From the NCBI GenBank assembly GCA_905215815.1, contig CAJMRN010000026.1, positions 1 through 22,047 of the forward strand: 22,047 bases of DNA, written 5' to 3'. Both the position numbers and the translations under genes were made by a program. Below the pieces are notes generated by a model. It worked only from the letters and a program-made list of their open reading frames with translations, was not told the origin of the DNA and did not search any database. The first letter of the stretch is position 1, and each line of letters opens with the position of its first letter. This DNA comes from an uncultured bacterium (lineage in GTDB: Bacteria; Actinomycetota; Coriobacteriia; Coriobacteriales; Coriobacteriaceae). Positions 16,135 to 22,047 of this stretch are shown here, piece by piece.

Positions 16135-18269
16135 GCGATATCCCCCTCGCCGTTACCAGTGTCGGCAATGTGCTGCAGCAGCGCCACGATGTCCTCGCCG
16201 TCGACGGGCTCCACCGCAATCTGCTTCGCGTTTAGGCGCTCACGGATAATGGGCAAGTCGCACGCCTTTGCCTGGCGCATAAGCAGGTAAAGCACGTCAC
16301 CATCGACCAGGCCCGCCGCATCGCTCTCGCGGATTGCCGACCCAATCGCGCCCACCAGCTCGCCGACAGGTTCCATGCCCGGTACCACGCGCAGGAGCAA
16401 AAAGCTCCCCATCTTACCGTCTGCCAGCGCCTGCTCGGCCGCGAGCTCCTGGCCAAAGGCCGCCTGCTTGAGCACGCACGTGCCATCGACGCAGCGCTTA
16501 TCCTGCGCCACCGCCTCGTAATCGAAGGCACGGCCCAGCGCGCTTTCGACCAGGCCGCACAAGATGCGGAACAGGTTTTGGTAATAGAGCGTCATTTGGC
16601 TTTCGGCTGCGCGGCGCACAAAGATCAGCACGGCAGGTGCTCCGTCGCGCTCGATCGTGTATCCAAACATGGGCAGACCCGGCATCAACTCGCGATTCAC
16701 CCACAGGTTCGAACGGCCCCCGCCGCCCAAAAGGGGCGCAAGCTGATCAAGCGAGAGCGAGCGCGTGGCGTCTTCGGCAATCACGGGGCTCGCCGCCACC
16801 AGACGTGCAAACGCCCCACCCGAAACGTGGTAGATCGCCACCGAATCGTTTTGGAGAATCTCACCCATGAGCTCGCAGCACTTGCGGTAGATGTCGCGCG
16901 GATTGAGCACGTCGAGCTCTTGCGTCACGGCAAAAATCTTGCCAAAGCTATCGTGGCGCCCCACAATCTGGCGCTTGTATGTGCGCTTGTCCTCGATGGC
17001 ATCGTGGTAGAGCTGCGTGAGGAACGTATTGCGATTACGCACGAGCTCGTTTTGGTCGCGCTCCACCTTAATGGCCTCGCTGTTGCGCAGCTGCACATAG
17101 CCGCATACGGCACCCACCACAAAGTACGCGATAAACGGTAGCCAGTTAGACGGCTCGTAAAAGAGGCCCTGGAAGGTATAGCCGTACTGGGTAAAGTAGC
17201 TCAAGGCCAAACCCATCGATGCCAACAGCGCCGCAACCAGACCAAAGTCCAGGCCATACAGCGTGCCGATGAGCACGACGTAGAGCAGGCGATAATCGAG
17301 CACATTGAGCTGCGCCGATTGGGAGAATAGATGATCCAGAACCTCGAACAGGATCCAGGCAACGCCCGTCTCCAGACATTTAATAGGCAGCGTGTGCATC
17401 TGGATGCGGTCGATGGCGGCGCGCAAGGGGTTGACCTTCCCTGCGCGGCCAGCATCCCAGCGAGCCTGAATGGTCGAAAGATCACGAAGCAGATCGTAGC
17501 GCTGAAACCAGCCGTAGCGAACGCGAATGATGTCGCTGACGGGCAGAGCATAGCCGGCAGAATCGCCATAGGCAACTGAGAGCCCTGGGAACAGCGCCTT
17601 GAGGGCCTCGCCCACCTCACCTGAGGTGTGATGGAAGGTATCGGCAACGTCGAGCGTCTCAAAGGAGGCGTCCCAGCTGTCAAAGATGCGGCGCACCAGC
17701 ACCGCGAGCTCCTCGGCGCACAGCAGGGGAAACGGCGCGTCCTCCGCGCCCTGCAAAGCGACCGATCCGGTTAAGCACGCGTCGAACAGCGGCACCAAAA
17801 ACGGATCATCCAGCGCGGAAGAGGCAGCATACAGGAAAGGCGCGCGCAGAATCTTTGCCTGAACGCCTTCGTGCGCAGCGTAATGGCGGCACAGGTCATT
17901 GGCCGCGCGGGCAATAATCCCCTTGCCCGTTCGCCCCGCGGCGTCGGAGGCACCCTCGGCACCCGCGGGCCCCGCTACATACAGCAGCTGGACCCGGCGA
18001 CCCATGCACGCACGAAAGACCGAGCGCAGCAGCTCGATATCGCCCACGGTATCGGTATGCGGGGTAAGGAAATTAGACAGGTAGACCACGCGGTCGAACT
18101 CGTAGGCCTGCTCCAAGTGCTGGAGGAGCTCATTCCACGAGGCATGAGGCGACGACTCATCGCGGCGCGATTCCGCGGCAGCGACGACCTTAACGTGGTC
18201 CCCGGGGAACGCCTTGGCACAAAAGTCATCGTCAACATATGCTGTGTTGCCGACAACCAGCACTTCCAT
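16131..18269 (-). CDS. pelD: PelD-like c-di-GMP receptor with N-terminal SDR-like domain
   Basis: A 712-residue regulator of Pel synthesis. Residues 1 to about 260 look like an NAD-dependent epimerase fold but lack its working parts: the glycine-rich motif is reduced to VVGNTAYVDD, and the Tyr of YxxxK is a glycine (Gly112, Lys116). Four membrane helices follow (about 300-318, 326-343, 343-358, 376-393), then a coiled-coil linker (395-430) and a GAF domain (about 440-580). The final domain is a degenerate GGDEF in which the active site reads DGDVL (656-660). The c-di-GMP inhibitory-site motif RESD (Arg647, Asp650) stands exactly five residues before it. This matches PelD, which binds c-di-GMP without making it. 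The ATG at 18269 has GGGGAGGAG upstream. First gene of the operon. Confidence 0.9.
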   Translation of the reverse strand: MEVLVVGNTAYVDDDFCAKAFPGDHVKVVAAAESRRDESSPHASWNELLQHLEQAYEFDRVVYLSNFLTPHTDTVGDIELLRSVFRACMGRRVQLLYVAGPAGAEGASDAAGRTGKGIIARAANDLCRHYAAHEGVQAKILRAPFLYAASSALDDPFLVPLFDACLTGSVALQGAEDAPFPLLCAEELAVLVRRIFDSWDASFETLDVADTFHHTSGEVGEALKALFPGLSVAYGDSAGYALPVSDIIRVRYGWFQRYDLLRDLSTIQARWDAGRAGKVNPLRAAIDRIQMHTLPIKCLETGVAWILFEVLDHLFSQSAQLNVLDYRLLYVVLIGTLYGLDFGLVAALLASMGLALSYFTQYGYTFQGLFYEPSNWLPFIAYFVVGAVCGYVQLRNSEAIKVERDQNELVRNRNTFLTQLYHDAIEDKRTYKRQIVGRHDSFGKIFAVTQELDVLNPRDIYRKCCELMGEILQNDSVAIYHVSGGAFARLVAASPVIAEDATRSLSLDQLAPLLGGGGRSNLWVNRELMPGLPMFGYTIERDGAPAVLIFVRRAAESQMTLYYQNLFRILCGLVESALGRAFDYEAVAQDKRCVDGTCVLKQAAFGQELAAEQALADGKMGSFLLLRVVPGMEPVGELVGAIGSAIRESDAAGLVDGDVLYLLMRQAKACDLPIIRERLNAKQIAVEPVDGEDIVALLQHIADTGNGEGDIA

Positions 18270-18303
18270 GGCGCACTCCTCCCCTTAATTCCACATTTGT
18301 CAT

Positions 18304-18332
18304 AGTCAAACATGCGTATTGTACGCTGTCAA
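18304..18332 (-). promoter_or_regulatory. Candidate promoter of the pel operon
   Basis: The minus strand has a perfect TTGACA -35 box (18327-18332). At 17 bp it is followed by TTGACT (18304-18309), a poor -10 box. The leader to the PelD ATG would then be only about 30 nt, leaving no room for a riboswitch. Weak -10 fit suggests dependence on an activator or another sigma factor. A weak CCTTTAA/TTAAAGG hairpin (18347-18379) further upstream may end the preceding operon. Confidence 0.3.
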
Positions 18333-18397
18333 CACAAGCTGGGGCGCCTTTAAGGCTGTTTTAAGAACTTTTTTAAAGGATGCGGGGGCCAGCAAAA

Positions 18398-18823
18398 CTA
18401 AATAGTGAATCCAATCTGTGGCAGATAAAGCGGTCCCCATGCTCCACCAGCAGCGACATTTTCAATAATGCCCCTTGCGTAGGAATACAGATCCTGCATT
18501 CCAGTGCTAAGTGCCTCCCTGTCAAAAGCATCGTCATCTAAATCTGCAGGAGCGCGATATATGCCAGAGACGGATATTTCGGAACGGTAATAATGGCCCT
18601 CATTGCCAGGTAAAAGCTCAATAACTAAGTTGAGCTGACGAAACCTGACTCCGTTTTCGTCCGAAAATGCACTGGTAATAGCATTTCGGACGTTGCATTC
18701 AACGTCAGACTTATTGACGCCCTCTTTCGGAATCATCCCGCCATCAAATGATAAACTGTCCACTTTTCTGGTCACGCATGTAATCAACGGAGATTCAATG
18801 CGTTGCTTCTGAAGCGATTCCAT
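18398..18823 (-). CDS. SecB-like chaperone of a toxin-antitoxin-chaperone module
   Basis: A 141-residue protein with the SecB fold signature. A beta-rich core includes YRSEISVSGIYRAP, like the SecB strand F..E..v.GiF. The C-terminal LYSYARGIIENVAAGGAWGP then LYLPQIGF matches the LyPYaRe.I..l......PpL.LPpinF block of SecB. General SecB is a proteobacterial export chaperone, so a SecB-like gene in a Gram-positive genome, directly after an antitoxin, is best explained as the dedicated chaperone of a TAC system such as Rv1957 of Mycobacterium tuberculosis. Its ATG follows the antitoxin TAA with no gap, and GGAG lies 6 nt upstream inside the antitoxin gene. Expected role: protect the antitoxin from degradation and assist toxin neutralisation. 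Confidence 0.78.
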   Translation of the reverse strand: MESLQKQRIESPLITCVTRKVDSLSFDGGMIPKEGVNKSDVECNVRNAITSAFSDENGVRFRQLNLVIELLPGNEGHYYRSEISVSGIYRAPADLDDDAFDREALSTGMQDLYSYARGIIENVAAGGAWGPLYLPQIGFTI

Positions 18824-19336
18824 TTACATCTCCAATCGAAAGGCATTCTCATCTGCCAAAGGAGCCGAGTCCCTATAAGCCGGGGCTTCTCCTCCCAGTA
18901 TCACCGAAAATCGTGACGTATTAAGTCTTGAAGCCATCTCACCAGAAGAAAGTCCCAGATAAGTGCGCACCGCAGGAACATCTCGAATGAGCTTCATAAG
19001 GTTATTTGCGGTAATAGATTGTTGCGATGCCCCATTCTCCCAGCGAGACGCCGTGGGTTTTGAAACCCCTAATAGCGACTCAAACTCATGCTGAGTCAAA
19101 CCAAGATCAGAACGCAAATCCTTTATATCCGAGGGAGATAAAAGTTCATGAGCCTTAGCATATTGGGAAGCCAGTGCATGGGCAAGCTTAGTCGCCTCAG
19201 TAGCAGTCATTTCATCGTTGCCGCACTCGCAAACATAATGCTCAATTCCTTTTACGGTAATTTTCTCGCCACGGTAAATTTCAGTCATTGGCGCCGTGGT
19301 AAATTGCATTTCTTTGCCGCATTCCATGCAACGCAT
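18824..19336 (-). CDS. mqsA: MqsA-family antitoxin with C-terminal extension
   Basis: A 170-residue antitoxin. The N-terminal zinc-binding domain has CxxC (Cys3, Cys6) and CxC (Cys36, Cys38). An Xre-type helix-turn-helix follows (about 66-120; DLRSDLGLTQHEFESLLGVS and KPTASRWENG). The MqsA of E. coli has 131 residues; here about 45 extra residues follow the HTH (from about 125), ending RDSAPLADENAFRLEM. In TAC systems such a tail is the chaperone-addiction (ChAD) segment recognised by the SecB-like partner, and I infer that role here. The ATG at 19336 has AAAGGAGGAGTC upstream, so the longer in-frame start at 19363 is unlikely. It lies 10 bp after the toxin gene and should bind the palindromes upstream of it. 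Confidence 0.88.
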   Translation of the reverse strand: MRCMECGKEMQFTTAPMTEIYRGEKITVKGIEHYVCECGNDEMTATEATKLAHALASQYAKAHELLSPSDIKDLRSDLGLTQHEFESLLGVSKPTASRWENGASQQSITANNLMKLIRDVPAVRTYLGLSSGEMASRLNTSRFSVILGGEAPAYRDSAPLADENAFRLEM

Positions 19337-19346
19337 GACTCCTCCT

Positions 19347-19694
19347 TTAATGAATATATCCATCGATGTTCGCAGACAAAACGTTTAAATGCGCATTGCC
19401 TTCGGAATCAATTGAAAACTTAACGTACCAATCCTCGCATTCAAAACCTCGGCACACATAGACATCTGCGTAAACATCATGCAGAGGCCCATCCATATCG
19501 AGCGCGATGGATTTTCTAAAATCGTCAGGCTTCAGATAATCAAATAGGTCAGCAAGGAAATGATCAATGTCCAAATAACCAAACTGATTCATCAGGTGTC
19601 TGCGCACCCTACCATTTACAATCATCTTTCCCGAGCGAGCCAAAGACTTCGCTTCGTCAAGTGAATATGTCGGTCGGAGCTTGGTTCGATTCAT
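19347..19694 (-). CDS. mqsR: MqsR-family toxin (mRNA interferase)
   Basis: A 115-residue protein of the MqsR family, a RelE-fold ribosome-independent mRNA endonuclease. It aligns by eye along its length: PTYSLDEAKSLARSGKMIV for the N-terminal helix, YLKPDDFRKSIALDMDG for the family's L...DFyKSm block (Lys61 matching the catalytic Lys56 of E. coli MqsR), HDVYADVYV (His72 in place of Gln68) and WYVKFSI (Tyr90, near Tyr81). The ATG at 19694 has AAGGGGTGG upstream; a GTG at 19700 is less likely. First gene of the toxin-antitoxin-chaperone operon, 10 bp before mqsA. Toxin-first order is also that of E. coli mqsRA. Confidence 0.82.
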   Translation of the reverse strand: MNRTKLRPTYSLDEAKSLARSGKMIVNGRVRRHLMNQFGYLDIDHFLADLFDYLKPDDFRKSIALDMDGPLHDVYADVYVCRGFECEDWYVKFSIDSEGNAHLNVLSANIDGYIH

Positions 19695-19704
19695 AACCAC
19701 CCCT

Positions 19705-19725
19705 TAGTTAGCATAATGCTAACTA
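19705..19725. promoter_or_regulatory. Perfect 21-bp palindromic operator of the TA operon
   Basis: TAGTTAGCAT, one central A, then ATGCTAACTA form a perfect 10-1-10 palindrome, 10 bp upstream of the toxin ATG. It overlaps the -10 box of the promoter. This is the expected place for the antitoxin HTH dimer to bind for autoregulation. The sequence differs from the E. coli MqsA site, which has AACCT/AGGTT arms. Confidence 0.75.
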
Positions 19726-19751
19726 TATTCGTCTTGTTGCCAATTGGCAAC
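19722..19751 (-). promoter_or_regulatory. Promoter of the TA operon with second palindrome
   Basis: TTGCCA (-35, 19745-19750) and TATAGT (-10, 19722-19727) are 17 bp apart, each matching 5 of 6 consensus bases. The -35 box is embedded in the perfect 16-bp palindrome GTTGCCAATTGGCAAC (19736-19751). Its sequence is unrelated to the 19705-19725 operator, so it may be bound by a different protein. Confidence 0.7.
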
Positions 19752-20004
19752 TCTATATAACGGTCCACACCAGGCGCATTAACGCCCCTATTTTGCGTCT
19801 ATCCGGAAGTGCGGGGTAAAACGGAGATCTGGGGGCCAGACCCCGGTCACACCCTTCCACGACCTGCGGTTTTGTTGGCAAAAATCGAGTTGTACTCAGA
19901 GGTTTTGGATTTTTCCCAGCACTTCCGAAATGATGTCTCCGCATCGAGGGTTCTAGCAACAAAGGCGACGTCCGCGACAACATCCAGTAATCGCGAATAC
20001 ATCA

Positions 20005-20038
20005 AAGGGTCGTTGCCGGAAACCGAACAACGACCCTT
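20005..20038. other. 11-bp hairpin, possible terminator
   Basis: AAGGGTCGTTG (20005-20015) pairs perfectly with 20028-20038 around a 12-nt loop. On the plus strand it is followed by the T-rich TTCTTTG-like tail, compatible with a weak terminator. There is no obvious gene ending here, so it may be a leftover of a lost transcript unit. Confidence 0.4.
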
Positions 20039-20288
20039 CTTTGTCTCCGCCTCACGTAGAGTACACGGCGACTGCATCACTGAGAACACCGTAACGTCAA
20101 GCGACTCAACAGGACGACGAATAGCAATGCAGCTGTTCGGTCCCAGATTCTACCTAAATATAGCTAGAGGATGCCCTCCATTGGGAAGGAACCCCTTACA
20201 AAACTTTGACCCTAACAAGCAGGCTTTTTTCGATAGCGATCAAATGAGCAAACATTGATCCATCGGCATAAAAATAGAAGTGGATGCC

Positions 20289-20317
20289 TTGCTTAACATC
20301 GATAGTTTTAAACTAAT
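20289..20317 (+). promoter_or_regulatory. Candidate promoter of the plus-strand gene pair
   Basis: TTGCTT (20289-20294) and ACTAAT (20312-20317) are 17 bp apart, each with about 4 of 6 consensus matches. They lie about 50 bp upstream of the first start codon in a locally AT-rich stretch. Judged by eye only. Confidence 0.35.
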
Positions 20318-20366
20318 TAACGAACCTCCACGAGGCTTTCCTTAATTACGACATGAGGAGATGCGC

Positions 20367-21077
20367 ATGTCAGAACAGTCACCAATTAGCACTTTCGAAT
20401 CGTTTCGGCAAACATACTGGACCTACTACTTAGCCCTTGAAGATCGTCTCCTGCAGACAGAAAGGTGCTGCGCATTCTCGCAGAGGAATACAGAGGCATT
20501 TTCAATTGAATACCTCACCTTGCTTTTGTCTACCTGCGGTGAAATTGACTCGCTGGCAAAAGCCATTGGGACGCACTTCTTTCCTGAGGCAGATCTAAAC
20601 AACTGCACAATTTCTAAGTGGGGATACTATCTTTGCCAATCTTTCCCAGAGATAGACACGAAAGTCCTCCAATTTAAGAATGGGATGCAATTAAAACCCT
20701 TTGATAGCTGGCAACAAACCACAGCAATAAATAAAAAGGGACAAACCATCTATGTAAAAGCGCCAGGCTCAAAGCGCCTCCAATGGTGGGCTGACTACAA
20801 CACAGTCAAACACTCCAGAGCATCAATCGATCCAGATCGAGGCTTAGCCAATTACGAAAAAGCCAATCAGGGCAACGTCATCAAAGCGATGGGAGCGCTT
20901 TTTCTACTCAATAGACTTATGATGCAAATTTTAAATGCCGATGCATACCAAACAATAGAGCGATCGAAGCTTTTCAAACTATGCAACTCCCCAGATGAGA
21001 CCGTGACTTTCATTTGTTATGGGAGCAAAGGCGTCCCGCTTCAAATAACACATAAAGCGCCAAGGGCAAGAATATAG
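20367..21077 (+). CDS. Protein of unknown function with WW..YN.VKH.R motif
   Basis: A 236-residue, probably all-helical soluble protein without signal peptide or membrane segment. I do not recognise a named family with certainty. The motif WWADYNTVKHSR (residues 140-151), followed by ANYEKANQGNVIKAMGALFL, is of a kind found in HEPN-like helical proteins, in which a polar N.VKH.R helix carries the conserved charged residues. The strict HEPN R-x4-6-H is not obvious. The ATG at 20367 has GAGGAG 6 nt upstream; the ATG at 20361 directly abuts GAGGAG and cannot be the start. Codon use is much more AT-rich than in the pel genes, a sign of horizontal gain. It precedes the next gene by 94 bp on the same strand. 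A defence or stress role is inferred from context only. Confidence 0.75.
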   Translation: MSEQSPISTFESFRQTYWTYYLALEDRLLQTERCCAFSQRNTEAFSIEYLTLLLSTCGEIDSLAKAIGTHFFPEADLNNCTISKWGYYLCQSFPEIDTKVLQFKNGMQLKPFDSWQQTTAINKKGQTIYVKAPGSKRLQWWADYNTVKHSRASIDPDRGLANYEKANQGNVIKAMGALFLLNRLMMQILNADAYQTIERSKLFKLCNSPDETVTFICYGSKGVPLQITHKAPRARI

Positions 21078-21171
21078 CAAGCAAAGAAAGCGATCGCAGG
21101 AAAAACGGAGCTGAAGAAACCAAAATCTTTAGTCATCTCGCTCCAACAGCCCTCAAAGAAGAAAAGGGATT

Positions 21172-22017
21172 ATGGCTGAATCAAACAAACAAAAGGGACA
21201 AATAGAAGATACTGGATGCTCCTACGGATACTTCACCATTACAAAAGCTAAAGAGCAAGATACTGAAGCGGTCCTAAACTGTGAAATACCACTTCAAAAA
21301 GACGAATATGAAGCGGCAAAAGCAGAACTCGAGAAACTAACAAGCATCTCTAACTTAACTGAGATCATCCTAGATTTCGAAGACGCTCAATCTGAGCTCA
21401 CCATGGCCATAAATGCAATCGATCCAAATGACCGTAAGTCGATGAAGGCAGCACAAGCAGCTACCGAGCACTTCGTAGAGTCAGTTGTAAGGACCGTCAC
21501 CCATTACAAAAGACAATTGCACACCGCTTACGGAGACTGCGTAGCAAAGTCTTTTGATAAAGAGATTTCAGAGATTTACGACAACGGCAACGCTTATGCA
21601 TTGCTCTACAAGCTAAGAAATATATATCAACACGAGGGGGCCATCCCGCTAAAGCTAAGCAGGAACTTCGGGGAAGACGGCACTATCAAATCGAGTATCA
21701 TTCTCGATGACTCAAAAATGCTAAATGGTCATATTGCGAGCTATCTCAACACTAAAGTCAAAAACTACATCAGAAGTAATCCCGAAATCGATATTCATAT
21801 CCTTACTAAGGAAGTGTTCGACCAGCTAAGTGAACTAATGCAAAAATTTATTGAAACGAAGCTGATTGATACAAAGCTTGCCAAAACAGGCAGTAACTAC
21901 ATCGACCTTTTCTTAAAGCTAGATAAACCGCGTGACGTGTTGTTTCTTACGAGAATGAAAGAGATAAATGACGCGGGACCTCGTGGGCTTAAGATCGCGT
22001 CGAAAATGTTGGTGTAA
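21172..22017 (+). CDS. Unknown protein with HEPN-type R-x4-H motif
   Basis: A 281-residue, largely helical soluble protein with no signal peptide. The segment YKLRNIYQHEGAIPL (146-160) contains Arg149-N-I-Y-Q-His154, the R-x4-H (RN....H) motif that marks catalytic HEPN ribonucleases of toxin-antitoxin, abortive-infection and CRISPR-linked proteins. It is set at the end of a helix that follows another long helix (ATEHFVESVVRTVTHYKRQL), as in HEPN folds. Residues 1-60 may form a separate domain. The ATG at 21172 has AAAAGGG just upstream. It is AT-rich, like the preceding gene, and the two may form an operon. Assignment as an RNase is an inference from one motif. The final 30 bases of the window hold nothing I can identify. 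Confidence 0.78.
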   Translation: MAESNKQKGQIEDTGCSYGYFTITKAKEQDTEAVLNCEIPLQKDEYEAAKAELEKLTSISNLTEIILDFEDAQSELTMAINAIDPNDRKSMKAAQAATEHFVESVVRTVTHYKRQLHTAYGDCVAKSFDKEISEIYDNGNAYALLYKLRNIYQHEGAIPLKLSRNFGEDGTIKSSIILDDSKMLNGHIASYLNTKVKNYIRSNPEIDIHILTKEVFDQLSELMQKFIETKLIDTKLAKTGSNYIDLFLKLDKPRDVLFLTRMKEINDAGPRGLKIASKMLV

Positions 22018-22047
22018 GGGTGACACCCCAGCGCCCGTTTAACGAAG

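Larger units (their letters stand above)
19752..20366. other. Gene-poor gap between TA operon and plus-strand pair
   Basis: About 615 bp with no convincing gene. It contains a 9-bp inverted repeat (CGGAAGTGC at 19804-19812, GCACTTCCG at 19919-19927) and a G/C tract GGGGGCCAGACCCC near 19830. A small minus-strand frame at 19847-20089 (80 residues) lacks a ribosome binding site, and its product resembles no family I know. I read the stretch as a recombination scar or remnant separating two accessory modules, but this is only inference. Confidence 0.4.

Noticed and set aside
18270..18397. c-di-GMP or other riboswitch in the pel leader
   Set aside because: The leader from the likely promoter to the PelD start is only about 30 nt, too short for a riboswitch.
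19847..20089. 80-residue minus-strand frame in the gap after the TA operon
   Set aside because: It has only a GTG or unsupported ATG start without a Shine-Dalgarno sequence, and no recognisable family. It is kept only as part of the gap description.
20325..20345. CCTC-CAC-GAGG mini-hairpin as a terminator before the plus-strand pair
   Set aside because: A 4-bp stem with a mixed pyrimidine tail is within chance expectation.
22013..22030. GGGTG-A-CACCC at the window end as an element terminus matching the GGTCACACCC near 19845
   Set aside because: The two sequences match over only a few bases and the right side is cut off, so an element boundary cannot be supported.
1..22047. CRISPR arrays, tRNA or rRNA genes, transposases
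   Set aside because: No regularly spaced repeats, no tRNA-like cloverleaf and no transposase motifs were seen on either strand.

Overview
The window looks like chromosomal DNA from a GC-rich, Gram-positive gut actinobacterium of the Coriobacteriia, most likely Collinsella or a close relative. This is inferred from gene content and style: high GC, frequent GTG/TTG starts, strong GGAGG ribosome binding sites, and a Gram-positive-type pel locus next to a sucrose PTS operon. No marker gene confirms the genus. Most genes lie on the minus strand.

Left part (1-2700): the 5' portion of guaB (IMP dehydrogenase), cut by the window edge, is divergent from a small ModE-type winged-helix regulator. A perfect 17-bp inverted repeat separates that regulator from a convergent PLP-fold protein. 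The PLP protein appears to have lost the Schiff-base lysine of the Cys/Met-metabolism family.

Sucrose island (2645-6968): a LacI-type repressor, PTS EIIB, PTS EIIC and a GH32 sucrose-6-phosphate hydrolase run in one direction. LacI-type operators lie in front of both the repressor and the EIIB gene, and a strong terminator closes the operon. The EIIB and EIIC reading frames are one EIIBC gene split by a single in-frame amber codon.

Exopolysaccharide operon (7174-18269): eight tightly coupled genes encode a Gram-positive Pel-type system. Transcription order is PelD-like c-di-GMP receptor, PelE, PelA-type deacetylase, PelF glycosyltransferase, PelG transporter, a CotH-like lipoprotein, a VTC-domain protein and a DUF4956 membrane protein. 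PelD carries an unusual N-terminal degenerate SDR-like domain and keeps a recognisable RxxD I-site in a dead GGDEF domain. I infer that c-di-GMP on PelD gates PelF/PelG polymerisation and export, PelA deacetylates the polymer, and the last three genes add a phosphate- or polyphosphate-linked function.

Accessory right end (18398-22017): the DNA becomes visibly more AT-rich. An MqsR toxin / MqsA antitoxin / SecB-like chaperone operon forms a probable toxin-antitoxin-chaperone (TAC) module, with two palindromes over its promoter. After about 600 bp without a convincing gene come two plus-strand genes of unknown function. One carries an R-x4-H motif typical of HEPN ribonucleases and the other a WW..YN.VKH.R motif. 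This is a candidate two-gene defence or stress module.
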